Part shown: positions 35,242 through 43,692 of the stretch, piece after piece
How positions within the stretch are numbered: position 1 is the first letter of the stretch
Layout of the letters: each line of letters begins with the position of its first letter
Source: an uncultured Draconibacterium sp.
Lineage (GTDB): Bacteria > Bacteroidota > Bacteroidia > Bacteroidales > Prolixibacteraceae
NCBI RefSeq assembly: GCF_963676735.1
Contig: NZ_OY781464.1
Coordinates: 2,017,001-2,081,000, forward strand
Direction of reading: 5' to 3'
DNA: 64,000 nucleotides
Translations under genes and position numbers: made by a program
The notes under the pieces: model-generated
The model's input: only the letters and a program-made list of their open reading frames with translations
What the model was told of the DNA's origin: nothing
The model's database searches: none

Positions 35242-36744
35242 CTATTTAAACGAATACTTGAGTTTTCTTAGAATCGCTTTGGCATCATTCTCAAAATGGC
35301 CTTTTCGTTCAATTACAGCCAATAACTCATTCCTGGCTTCCTGCTTGTTATCCATTTTAAGATAGCACAATGCCTTGTACCATTCTGCTTCTTCAATAAA
35401 CAAGTTATTACCGTGCTCAATAACTTGTTCATAAGCATTTACAGCTTTGGTAAATTCATCGAGATTCTGATAACTTAATCCTTTATAAAATTGCGTAACA
35501 AACTGTTCATCCGCTGCTATTGTTGCTTCATCAAGCAGGTTAACCACCTCCTGGAATTGCTCATTCTGGTAATACAGTTTTGCTTGCTGAATAATATCAA
35601 CACTGTTACTCACCGAACGTTCGGAAGCCCATGTTGTTGAAACAAAGTACTTATCATATGTATTTTCAGCGGTATTCGTATTCATTCGCATTGCCCCAAG
35701 CAAGCCAACAACAACTAAAACAACTGCTACACTACTTCGCCAAAACCGGGTCGATCCAATTTCAACACGAGGCATAAATATAGATTTTACCTCTTTCTTC
35801 TCGGATTCGTCTCTTGCGTCTTTCAGTTTCTGACGTAAGCCCATGATATCTATTTCCGAAACGGCAGAGTTTATATTCTCGCGAAGTGCTACTTCCGCCA
35901 TCAGATCGGTATTTTCTTTCAATTCAGCACTGAATTCTTCCAACAGGCTTTCCTCCAGTACTCCGTCAATAAAGTCTTCAATGGTTTGCTCACTTACATT
36001 CCACGATGTTTCAGACTCCATGATATTTCTTAATTCGCTTCTCAGATCCATTACATCGTTTTCTGCAACAGCCATTTCAAGCTCTTTATGCAAACTAACT
36101 TCTGATTGTAACAGTTCATTTTGGTTCAGCTCACCTTCAAACTCGGCCAAAATATCGTCGCCCATTTCTCCCTCAAGATATGCGTCGATATCTTCAACTG
36201 AATACTGCGGTTCAACCGATTTTGCCACTTGTTGCAATGTTTCGCGCAAGTTCAGGATGTCTGTTTCCAGAACAGCCTCTTCCAGGCCTTCCAGACCTTC
36301 CATGTCAAAACCGTTCAGGTCATCTTCAATAACGACTTGCTCAGAACCGTTTTGCTCTTTGTAATAATGGTGAATGTTTTCGTTGCTGGTTCGCTCATGC
36401 TGATATACATGAACTTTTGGGAGCGATTCGAAACTTTCAATAAGTTCTTCGGGTGTTAACTCTGCGGTGGCTTCTTCAAATTCGCTGAAGTCGTCTAACA
36501 GCTCGAAAGAGCCATTTAACTTGCCATTTTTTGTACTGTTCGTTTGAATTTTTTCCAGTTTTCCTTTAAGATCAAGAACATCCATTTCCAATATGGCTGA
36601 CTGAATATTCTTGTGAAGTTCTACTTCATCTCTTAATTCCTGGTTAAACTCTAATTCATTTTCAAATTCTTCTCTTTCTTGGTTGTTTAATAAATCTAAA
36701 CAGTAATCTTCAATGCGTCCAAATAATTCTGCTTTAGGTGTCAT
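35242..36744 (-). CDS. membrane anti-sigma-like protein with 3.5 tandem cytoplasmic repeats and external TPRs
   Basis: 500 residues from the ATG at 36744, overlapping the sigma gene stop by 11 bp; an in-frame TTG at 36750 is also possible. Residues about 11-66, 183-242 and 254-312 are three copies of a helical unit beginning IEDY/IDAYL/IEDFID with an F-E-x-EL core and ending in E-x-D-(V/I)-(L/M)-x-L-(K/R)-x-x-L; a fourth copy of the ending is at 152-175. The unit resembles the N-terminal anti-sigma fold that clamps ECF sigma factors, without zinc-binding His/Cys. One TM helix spans about 334-352. The remainder is TPR-like (QAKLYYQNEQFQEVVNLLDEA) and would be periplasmic. It is very acidic. 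Function as anti-sigma is inferred from position, coupling and topology. Confidence 0.75.
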   Translation of the reverse strand: MTPKAELFGRIEDYCLDLLNNQEREEFENELEFNQELRDEVELHKNIQSAILEMDVLDLKGKLEKIQTNSTKNGKLNGSFELLDDFSEFEEATAELTPEELIESFESLPKVHVYQHERTSNENIHHYYKEQNGSEQVVIEDDLNGFDMEGLEGLEEAVLETDILNLRETLQQVAKSVEPQYSVEDIDAYLEGEMGDDILAEFEGELNQNELLQSEVSLHKELEMAVAENDVMDLRSELRNIMESETSWNVSEQTIEDFIDGVLEESLLEEFSAELKENTDLMAEVALRENINSAVSEIDIMGLRQKLKDARDESEKKEVKSIFMPRVEIGSTRFWRSSVAVVLVVVGLLGAMRMNTNTAENTYDKYFVSTTWASERSVSNSVDIIQQAKLYYQNEQFQEVVNLLDEATIAADEQFVTQFYKGLSYQNLDEFTKAVNAYEQVIEHGNNLFIEEAEWYKALCYLKMDNKQEARNELLAVIERKGHFENDAKAILRKLKYSFK

Positions 36745-37321
36745 CTTCAAGTATCTTTTTAAATTCTGTATCTTGCTTAATGCGCTTTATCAACAGTTCT
36801 TTACATTTATACTTTCTTGTTTTAGCATACTTTTCAGTTTTGTAGCCCATAATTTTTGCAATTTCCTTTAGCGGGACTTTTTCAAAAAACATCTGTAATA
36901 GCTTCTGACAATCTGTACTCAAAGTTTTAAAGTGCTTCTGATACAATCCGTATTTCTGGTTTTTTTCAACCAGGTCAACCAGGTTATCATCATAAATGTC
37001 CTCCTGGAACGGTAATGAATCATTCAACTTTTCTCTCTCGATTCTTCGTTTCTCCAATTGTTTCAACCATAAAAAACGACATACCGAGAATAAATAACCT
37101 TGAAAAGAACTCTTTTCGAAAATTAAATCGTTTTCTTTTAATTTTCGGTAAATTACGATAATAGCTTCCTGAAAAATATCACTGGCATCATCCTCACTTC
37201 CTTGGTTTTTCTTAATGAAATAATTTACTTTATAGTAGTACTGTTTGTATATGTACTGCAAAATTAAATTATCATGCCTTAAGATTCCTTTCAGGATTTG
37301 CGCATCCGTATAATTTATCAT
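36734..37321 (-). CDS. ECF-type RNA polymerase sigma factor
   Basis: 195 residues. Region 2 is DASDIFQEAIIVIYRKLKEN with SSFQGYLFSVCRFLWLKQLEKRR after it; region 4 is LSTDCQKLLQMFFEKVPLKEIAKIMGYKTEKYAKTRKYKCKELL, in pieces, a helix-turn-helix. The pairing with the downstream membrane protein by an 11 bp overlap indicates a sigma/anti-sigma unit. The motif GGGTTACC-N15-GAATAATA just upstream (37361-37331) is shared with the peptide operon, suggesting autoregulation. Its predicted -10 lies so close to the ATG that the transcript would be nearly leaderless. Confidence 0.92.
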   Translation of the reverse strand: MINYTDAQILKGILRHDNLILQYIYKQYYYKVNYFIKKNQGSEDDASDIFQEAIIVIYRKLKENDLIFEKSSFQGYLFSVCRFLWLKQLEKRRIEREKLNDSLPFQEDIYDDNLVDLVEKNQKYGLYQKHFKTLSTDCQKLLQMFFEKVPLKEIAKIMGYKTEKYAKTRKYKCKELLIKRIKQDTEFKKILEDDT

Positions 37322-37330
37322 CTTCTAATA

Positions 37331-37361
37331 TATTATTCGTTTATTGGTCAAAAGGTAACCC
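37331..37361 (-). promoter_or_regulatory. bipartite promoter-like motif before the ECF sigma gene
   Basis: Minus strand GGGTTACC (37361-37354), 15 nt, GAATAATA (37338-37331). Identical block order and spacing to the motif before the GG-peptide operon. It is 10 bp from the sigma start codon. Confidence 0.6.
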
Positions 37362-37520
37362 TTTATTTAAAATTATTCTATTCACAAATTAACAACCGTC
37401 CACTTTGCACTTGTGTAATTTAGCTAATTGCCAAGCTGTTACAAGAATTGCTAAAGATAGAAATTAAATTAAAAAAATAAGAAAACTTTCGGATTTATTG
37501 TTGCGAAAAGGGTATAAACA

Positions 37521-37550
37521 AAAAGGACAGGTTCAACAACCTATCCTTTT
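37521..37550 (-). terminator. hairpin terminator below the TonB gene
   Basis: Stem AAAAGGACAGGTT/AACCTATCCTTTT, 13 bp with one wobble, 4 nt loop. On the minus strand the T-rich tail TTTTTGTTTAT follows. It is about 130 bp below the TonB gene stop and separates it from the sigma promoter. Confidence 0.7.
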
Positions 37551-37683
37551 CTCATTAAACTAACTAACCTAACTAAACCTAAACTTATGAAAATAAACGT
37601 AGCACAAAGATAAATGCTTATTGTAAACACAACAACAAAAAGATGTTAAACAGTGTTAAACGTTTTCACTATTAACATTTTCT
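37551..37683. other. non-coding stretch with short AACTAA/AACCTAA repeats
   Basis: Between the TonB gene stop and its terminator. It holds a degenerate direct repeat of AACTAA and AACCTAA at about 37557-37588, then an eight-codon ATG frame (MKINVAQR) that has no supporting signal on the plus strand. I see no gene here; it reads as the 3' untranslated region of the TonB transcript. Confidence 0.5.
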
Positions 37684-38421
37684 TTACTGGGCCACAAAAG
37701 TATATTGAATGGTACCTGTTTGTGTTTCTGGAGAAGATTCATCAGCATTAAACAGTGTACGTGAAGCTGCTTCTTTTGCATAAGCAAAAATCTGTTTATC
37801 CCTGATATTGGTGTTAGCTCGAGGGATGGCTTCAATAACTCTTCCCTGGCGATTTACAACAATTTCAACAGTTACAGTACCTCCGCCCTGGCTTAAATAT
37901 ACGGGCACAGGCAAACTAATATGATATCTGTTCTCAAGGAAGTATACGATATTACTCTCGCCAGCATAAATAACATTTTTTATTGAATCACGATCCATGC
38001 CTTCGGTTGTTTCTACAGGCATTTTAATATCGCTTAGGTCGATAATTTCCTTAGCAAGATTTTTATTAACATCCGAAACTAACCTTTTGGCTGCTTCCAG
38101 TTCTTCCATATAGTCTTTATCAAAAAACTCTTCGTTTGAGGTAGTAGTATTTTCAGTTGCCAACCTATTGCTTGCAATGTTGGTTCTGTCATTGGGCGTA
38201 TGTGGCTGCATTTCCTGGCTATTTTCCTCTTTTGTTTCCGGTAACTCAGGTTCCTCTGGCTCATTCAAAAGCTCAGGAAATTCGATTAAAACAGCCTCTT
38301 CCTGCACATTTCCTTTTATGTCAACATCGGCCAGTAAAAAAGCAGAAAACAACAGAATATGAAATACCAGTGTACCCATTACACCATAAATATTTCTTTT
38401 ATATATTTCTCGCAGCCTCAT
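37684..38421 (-). CDS. TonB-like energy transducer
   Basis: 245 residues from the ATG at 38421; the longer TTG frame at 38430 overlaps the -7 box. One N-terminal TM helix (GVMGTLVFHILLFSAFLLA), then a Glu/Pro-rich periplasmic linker (EEPELPETKEEN), then a C-terminal TonB-type fold (GTVTVEIVVNRQGRVIEAI). It would pass proton-motive energy from ExbBD to outer-membrane receptors. ExbB/ExbD genes are not in the window. Confidence 0.85.
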   Translation of the reverse strand: MRLREIYKRNIYGVMGTLVFHILLFSAFLLADVDIKGNVQEEAVLIEFPELLNEPEEPELPETKEENSQEMQPHTPNDRTNIASNRLATENTTTSNEEFFDKDYMEELEAAKRLVSDVNKNLAKEIIDLSDIKMPVETTEGMDRDSIKNVIYAGESNIVYFLENRYHISLPVPVYLSQGGGTVTVEIVVNRQGRVIEAIPRANTNIRDKQIFAYAKEAASRTLFNADESSPETQTGTIQYTFVAQ

Positions 38422-38427
38422 TAGCCA

Positions 38428-38435
38428 CAAAAGTA
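38428..38435 (-). promoter_or_regulatory. -7 promoter element of the TonB gene
   Basis: TACTTTTG on the minus strand matches TAnnTTTG. It ends 6 bp before the ATG at 38421, so the transcript would start at or next to the start codon (leaderless), unless translation starts further in. Confidence 0.5.
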
Positions 38436-38564
38436 TAAAATTAGCTATGATTAATCCTTTATCTCGTTAAGAATAAAACATTGTTTATCATATTAAAATT
38501 GACAAATTCAAAAGTTCAGCGAGATTGGAGCAGTAGAACGAAACCTTAGCAACTTTTAAACATA

Positions 38565-38592
38565 AAAAAAGCGCCTTTGCAAGCGCTTTTTT
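38565..38592 (-). terminator. bidirectional rho-independent terminator after the Kelch lipoprotein gene
   Basis: Stem AAAAAAGCGC/GCGCTTTTTT with an 8 nt loop, T-tracts on both strands. It lies 40 bp below the stop of the gene ending at 38632. Confidence 0.85.
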
Positions 38593-38631
38593 ATACACAA
38601 GAAATATAACTAACTGTCCGTTCAGGCACTA

Positions 38632-39651
38632 TTAATTATCTTCATCATACTCTTTCTCCGGATCAAATTCCCAAATGTCATCAAAATAATAAGAGGAACT
38701 TCGACCTGTGGTAATAAATCCATACGAGCCAAGGGCAAAACCCACAGCCTCGGTACGAGTAGTTCCTTCAAATGATGTTTTTTCGGCCCACAAATCTTGC
38801 TGCGGATCGTACTCCCAAATATTACTTATCATTGACCCTGTACTTCCGGTGGCGATATACCCAAGTCCATTCAAGGTAAAACCAACTCCGTTTATCCGTG
38901 CTATTGACGTATATTCATCATCGTAGCTGTTATCGTCGTCATCATCAGATATGGCTCTTTTTTCGGTCCAGTAACCAGTTGAAGGATCGTACTCCCACAA
39001 ATCGTCTTCATACACACCATTATCAAGTCCTGACAATACGTAGGCTTTTCCATCGATAACAAAACATGCGGCATCTCTTCTTTTAGACCCACCAATACTT
39101 ATTATTTGCTCCCAGGTATCAGTTTCTGGTGTATAAGCATAAAAGTCTTTCAGGTAATTACCATCATACCCGGTACCGATGTAACCTTTTCCATCTACCG
39201 AAAAACCAACAGCACCATAACGGGCGCTTCCCATAAAATCAGTTTTTTGTGTCCAGGTATCGGTGATGGGATTATACTGCCAAAAATCATTCAACTCATC
39301 TTCGCCATCATAACCGGTTCCTACATAGCCGTAACCATTGATTGAAAAGGCCACTGCCCCATTTCTGGCTTCTCCCGGGAAAGTTGCAATTTTTTGCCAG
39401 TAGTTGTTTTCGAGGTCGTACTTCCAAAAATCATTTAAACGATCATCTCCATCATAACCTAAGCCGATATATGCCACATCGTTTATTACAAAACTTACGG
39501 CATCGCTTCGCGGCACACCATCAAAATCCGACATTTCCCACCAGTCACCATCTGTAATTTCATCATCATCATCATCGTCGGAACACGACACAAAAGTTGC
39601 CAATACTATAAATAAAAGGTATACCAGAATGCTTTTCTCTGTCTTCATCAT
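38632..39651 (-). CDS. Kelch-repeat lipoprotein
   Basis: 339 residues. Lipoprotein signal with FVSC lipobox followed by an Asp run (SDDDDDDE), a surface-export-like acidic start seen in Bacteroidota lipoproteins. Six Kelch-type blades of about 48 residues follow; typical lines are GYGYVGTGYDG-DFWQYNPITDTW and GKGYIGTGYDG-DFYAYTPETDTW. They form a beta-propeller that could bind glycans or protein. It is divergent from the DUF4270 gene with 281 bp between. Family members often sit beside DUF4270 and beta-barrel genes, consistent with an outer-surface assembly. Confidence 0.88.
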   Translation of the reverse strand: MMKTEKSILVYLLFIVLATFVSCSDDDDDDEITDGDWWEMSDFDGVPRSDAVSFVINDVAYIGLGYDGDDRLNDFWKYDLENNYWQKIATFPGEARNGAVAFSINGYGYVGTGYDGEDELNDFWQYNPITDTWTQKTDFMGSARYGAVGFSVDGKGYIGTGYDGNYLKDFYAYTPETDTWEQIISIGGSKRRDAACFVIDGKAYVLSGLDNGVYEDDLWEYDPSTGYWTEKRAISDDDDDNSYDDEYTSIARINGVGFTLNGLGYIATGSTGSMISNIWEYDPQQDLWAEKTSFEGTTRTEAVGFALGSYGFITTGRSSSYYFDDIWEFDPEKEYDEDN

Positions 39652-39932
39652 GACTATTAAATTATTTTAATTGTTTAACTCGGTAAGGCAAACCTAAGCC
39701 TGTTTGAAGTGATAAAAAAGGAATTTGGACTAGACCTGAAAAAGTATAGATGAATCGATGTTTTTTATCGTTCATCCCGAAATATATCGTGATCCAACGG
39801 CAAATTAGCGTTAAAAAGTTCTAAAAAAAGCATCTTTTGCCGAATCGTCTGTAATATCGGGCAATTGGTATATATTCTTTTAGCATACAACATTTCTTTT
39901 CTTCATTTGAAGCTGAAAACAGAAATTACAAA

Positions 39933-41261
39933 ATGAGAAACAAAGTTTTTATTGGTTTTTTGTGTTGTTTATTAATTTATGCATGCCATGATGAGGAATC
40001 GTTAATGGTTTCGTTAGGCGATAATTATATCAACAACCAAACAAATGTTGCCTTAATCGATACAATCAGTGTTCAACTATCAACCGTAAAGATAGATTCA
40101 ATTCCAACCTCTGAAAGCGAATATTTGCTTTGCGGCTCGTATACCGATTCCGACTTTGGCAACGTGGCTGCTACCGCCTATGCGCAAATAGGAATGCCAA
40201 CAGCGGAGATAGATGATGATGAGATTTTCGATTCTATTGTTGTATGCATGCATTACAGCGGAATGTCGTATGGAGACACTCTGTTACCACAAACAATTCA
40301 GGCACATCGTGTTATTGATGATATTGAACCAAGCGATGACTATGATGTCGAGCCCTATCTGTATAACACAACAGATAAGAGGTATAACCTCCTCCCACTT
40401 GGATCGAAAACGATTGTACCGAAACCCAATTTTCATGATACACTTACCATACGCCTAAGCGACGAGCTCGGCCTTGAATTCCTGTCATATCTGCGCGATG
40501 AAGATGATGAATTCGAAAGCACTACGGAGTTTTTAGATTATTTTAAAGGTATTGCTCTTGTTGCCGGAAATGAAAATAATTCAGTGCTTGGGTTTAACGC
40601 CGATACCTCGTTTCAGATACGGCTCTATACGCACCTGGTAGAAGCAACCAAGGTATATAAAACCTATTCTTTTAAATATGAAAGTGCATCACTTAACCAT
40701 TACAACAAAGTACTTAATAATGTAAGCGGCACTTATTTGGAACAGGCAGTAACCCAACGAGAAGAAATACCTTCAGCTGAAACCAACAATTGCTCGTTCT
40801 TACAAGGAAGTTTAGGCTACACTACCCGACTCGATTTTCCGGGAATTAGTAAAATTTTTGAAGTAGAATACAAAAATATATTGTACAAAGCAGAACTGGT
40901 GCTTAAGCCAATGCCCGGCACTTATTCGAACAACCAAGAGGAACTTCCACAGGATTTACTACTGTATTATACCGACAAAAAAAACAATGTAGTGTCTGCA
41001 GTTTCAGATGCCGATGGTAATACTTTATACGGAACAATGTATTATGATGAATTTTATAACGAATATACACAGTATGTTTTTGATATAACCGAATACATTT
41101 ACGAAGAACTCAGCGATGGTTATGTCGATCCGGAAGACGGCTTGCTTGTTATGCTGCCTGAAGCAGATTACGGAGGCACCCTTGACAACCTGGTTTTTGA
41201 TGGCAGGTCGCTTGCCAACTATCGTCCGAAACTGAAACTATACTACGTATTTTACGAATAG
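39933..41261 (+). CDS. DUF4270 lipoprotein
   Basis: 442 residues with lipobox YAC at residues 16-18 (LLIYAC). The start of the mature region, SLGDNYINNQTNVALIDT, followed by VQLSTVKIDSIPTS and a GSYTDSDFGNVAATAY segment, matches DUF4270, a Bacteroidota outer-surface family of unknown function. The next gene, an outer-membrane beta-barrel protein, begins 25 bp downstream; the pair is a recurrent unit. Confidence 0.88.
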   Translation: MRNKVFIGFLCCLLIYACHDEESLMVSLGDNYINNQTNVALIDTISVQLSTVKIDSIPTSESEYLLCGSYTDSDFGNVAATAYAQIGMPTAEIDDDEIFDSIVVCMHYSGMSYGDTLLPQTIQAHRVIDDIEPSDDYDVEPYLYNTTDKRYNLLPLGSKTIVPKPNFHDTLTIRLSDELGLEFLSYLRDEDDEFESTTEFLDYFKGIALVAGNENNSVLGFNADTSFQIRLYTHLVEATKVYKTYSFKYESASLNHYNKVLNNVSGTYLEQAVTQREEIPSAETNNCSFLQGSLGYTTRLDFPGISKIFEVEYKNILYKAELVLKPMPGTYSNNQEELPQDLLLYYTDKKNNVVSAVSDADGNTLYGTMYYDEFYNEYTQYVFDITEYIYEELSDGYVDPEDGLLVMLPEADYGGTLDNLVFDGRSLANYRPKLKLYYVFYE

Positions 41262-41285
41262 CCCCACCGGCTAAAACTGAATAAA

Positions 41286-42538
41286 ATGAGCAAAAAAAAT
41301 ACATTCCTTCTTATCACTTTTTTAATGCTTTTCTTAATAAGTGTATCACCACTTCTAAACGCACAAAATACCGTTTCACCATATTCGATATTTGGGCCGG
41401 GCGAAATTCAAACGGTGGGTTTGGCTCTAACCTGGGCATGGGAGGAGCAGGCATAGCTCTTGAATCAAATAATTCGTTAAATGCTCTTAACCCTGCATCT
41501 TTTGCCGGAATGGATAGTCTTAAGTTAATTTTTGAATTTGGGTTACAAGGAAAAATGTACAACATCAGTAACTCCAATCAATCGCTTTCCGGCTTTGAAG
41601 CGAACCTAGCGTATTTTGCACTTGGTTTTAAATACACATCGTGGATGGCCGGTTCTTTCGGGATGACCCCATTTAGCTCGGTAGGCTATTCAATTAATCG
41701 GGTAAACTATATCGAGGGGATGAATGAACAATACACCTCAAATTATGTGGGAAGCGGTGGCATTACACGCTTTTATTTTGCCAACGCAATAAAACTGCTC
41801 CGGAAATTGTCAATTGGCATAAACACATCCTATTTATTCGGGCCATTAGTACAGGAAGAGTATATTACCGGATCTTCTATTGTGCCTGAAATGATGATTG
41901 AAAGAAAGGATTATTTGAGAAGTTTTTATTTTGATTTTGGACTGCAATACCAGTTTAATATTGCAAGAACAGAATACTCGCTTGGCCTCACCTATGCTCC
42001 GGAACAAAGTTTAAATTCGAAACACATTGTTACAGCCTACGATAGCGATTACTCAATCATTCAAGGTGAAGAATACAACAGCGACCACCTGGTAATACCA
42101 CAAATAATTGGCACAGGAATAGGAATTACCCGGGAGCGGGCGAAGCTGGCCATAGATTATACTTTCCAACAATGGTCGGAGGTGGAATACCCCATACAAG
42201 CCGACCAGTTTGCCAATTCGCACCGTTTTGCAGTTGGCCTGGAGTTGAACCCCTGGGAACACAGAGCTATAAATCCGGGCTATAAAAACTGGACCTACAG
42301 AATAGGTTACAATCACGAATCATCGTACTTAAAATTCGACAATAAAACATTGGGCAGCAACGAATTCACCATTGGTGCCGGCATTCCGCTTTACGGTGCT
42401 ATTTCAAACATGGATCTATCAATTTCAGGAGGAACCTTTGGGAGCACTTCCGGACATTTTACAAAAGAACGATACCTCATGTTTAATCTCGGATTCAGTT
42501 TAAACGAAATGGCTTTTATAAAAAGAGTAATTGACTAA
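41286..42538 (+). pseudogene. outer-membrane beta-barrel protein, broken by a one-base frameshift
   Basis: An ATG at 41286 opens a good signal peptide (FLLITFLMLFLISVSPLLNAQ) and the usual family start NTVSPYSIFGPGEIQT, but the frame ends at a TAG at 41454. The expected continuation GGFGSNLGMGGAGIALESN lies in the next frame, entered at 41414, and runs to the stop at 42538. Loss of one G in the ACGGTGGG stretch at 41412-41419 explains it. Repaired length would be about 417 residues. The rest has beta-barrel character with repeated aromatic strands. It may be a true mutation or a homopolymer sequencing error. It follows the DUF4270 gene by 25 bp. Confidence 0.88.
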
Positions 42539-42647
42539 AACCTCGGACAACTAAACGAAGAACAGAAATTCAAACAGAGGTAACAAGCGAAGGTGCTGAA
42601 ATGAAAAATCTTTCTTCAACAGAACCTGTTCTCCCAATTGACAAAAA

Positions 42648-43373
42648 TCAAATACGTAATTCTTCCATTTTCTGATTAAAAATAGAACGATAGCTTTCGC
42701 CAATGGGGATAAATTTATCTTTAATCATTACCTGCGTTTTATTAATTGCGTTTATATGTTCCAAGCCCACAATATAAGATTTGTGCACACGTGAAAACCT
42801 TTCAGCAGGAAGATTTTGCTGCAGGCGCTTTAATGAATTAAGGGTGATAACCGGTTTACTATTTTCAGAGGTATAAATTTTTATGTAATCTTTTAAACCT
42901 TCGATATATAAAATATTGTTGAGCTTTATTAATATGGTTTTGTAATCAGTTTTCACTAAAATCGTTTTTTGGCCCATATCCTGGGTTTCATGTTCATGCG
43001 CCAGCTCCGGTCTTTTGGAATCGGAAGCTTTATGTTCGTAGGCTTTATTGGCTGTTTTTAGAAAACGATCGAAACTCAATGGTTTTAAAAGAAAATCAAG
43101 GGCGTTTATATTAAAAGCTTCTACAGCCAGCTCCGGTTGATCAGATATAAAAACAAATAAGGGCCGATTTTCGAGGCTTTTTACAAAATCAATACCCGAT
43201 ACTTTTGATAATGTTGTATCTACAAAAATGAGATCGATTTTTTGCCGACGTAAAATCTCGTAAGCATCAAAAACCGATGAGCAATAAGATACATGGTGAA
43301 AATACGGAACGGCATTTACCATTTCGCGCAAGGGACTTTGTGTATGTGTTTTTTCTAAAATCAGACAATTCAT
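42648..43373 (-). CDS. LytTR-family response regulator
   Basis: 241 residues. The receiver domain keeps the phospho-Asp (LIFVDTTLSKVSG) and the Lys (LDFLLKPLSF) but has lost the usual N-terminal acidic pair (MNCLILEKTHTQ), so phosphorylation may be altered. The C-terminal LytTR DNA-binding domain is clear: ILVKTDYKTILIKLNNILYIEG and FSRVHKSYIVGLEHI. No partner histidine kinase is adjacent. It lies downstream of the TonB-receptor operon, and a GGTAGGGT-N14-CTGTATTAT motif about 230 bp upstream may influence it. Confidence 0.9.
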   Translation of the reverse strand: MNCLILEKTHTQSPLREMVNAVPYFHHVSYCSSVFDAYEILRRQKIDLIFVDTTLSKVSGIDFVKSLENRPLFVFISDQPELAVEAFNINALDFLLKPLSFDRFLKTANKAYEHKASDSKRPELAHEHETQDMGQKTILVKTDYKTILIKLNNILYIEGLKDYIKIYTSENSKPVITLNSLKRLQQNLPAERFSRVHKSYIVGLEHINAINKTQVMIKDKFIPIGESYRSIFNQKMEELRI

Positions 43374-43531
43374 TTGTAAGTAGTTTCCGGTTGTTTGTTT
43401 TTAATTGCTTGCTATAACTTTATTGAACGCAATTTATGAACTAATACAGCTTTACGGTAAAATACCATAACTAACAATTCTTAAGATGTATTAACAGGTG
43501 TTAAAGTTGCCTTAAGCTCCTTATTAAATTA

Positions 43532-43602
43532 AACAATCCGCCTTACCGGGCGGATTGTTAACCAAACTGTTTCTAGTCTTCGGCCTCTGCCTGAAAACAT
43601 TT
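43532..43602 (-). ncRNA. candidate small RNA or attenuated leader, copy 1
   Basis: On the minus strand, directly after the GGTAGGGT-N14-CTGTATTAT motif, about 70 nt lead through GAAACAGTTTG to a strong hairpin (AACAATCCGCC/GGCGGATTGTT, 43532-43559) and an AT-rich tail. The order of elements repeats at 47908-48004. It could equally be the 3' terminator of the TonB-receptor transcript plus a leader for the LytTR gene. Confidence 0.4.
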
Positions 43603-43633
43603 ATAATACAGGTACAAGCTTTAACACCCTACC
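43603..43633 (-). promoter_or_regulatory. bipartite ECF-type promoter motif, copy 1
   Basis: Minus strand GGTAGGGT (43633-43626), 14 nt, CTGTATTAT (43611-43603). All 17 block bases and the spacing are the same as in copy 2 at 48005-48035. The likely reader is the FecI-type sigma factor encoded between the two copies. Confidence 0.6.
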
Positions 43634-43692
43634 TTTTTTTCAAAAAAAATTATCAACTAAATTTTACCTCAATCCTGTAAGCACAAAATATA

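Noticed and set aside
37574..37606. Eight-codon ATG frame MKINVAQR
   Set aside because: No ribosome binding site, no downstream gene on that strand; it lies in the TonB gene 3' region.
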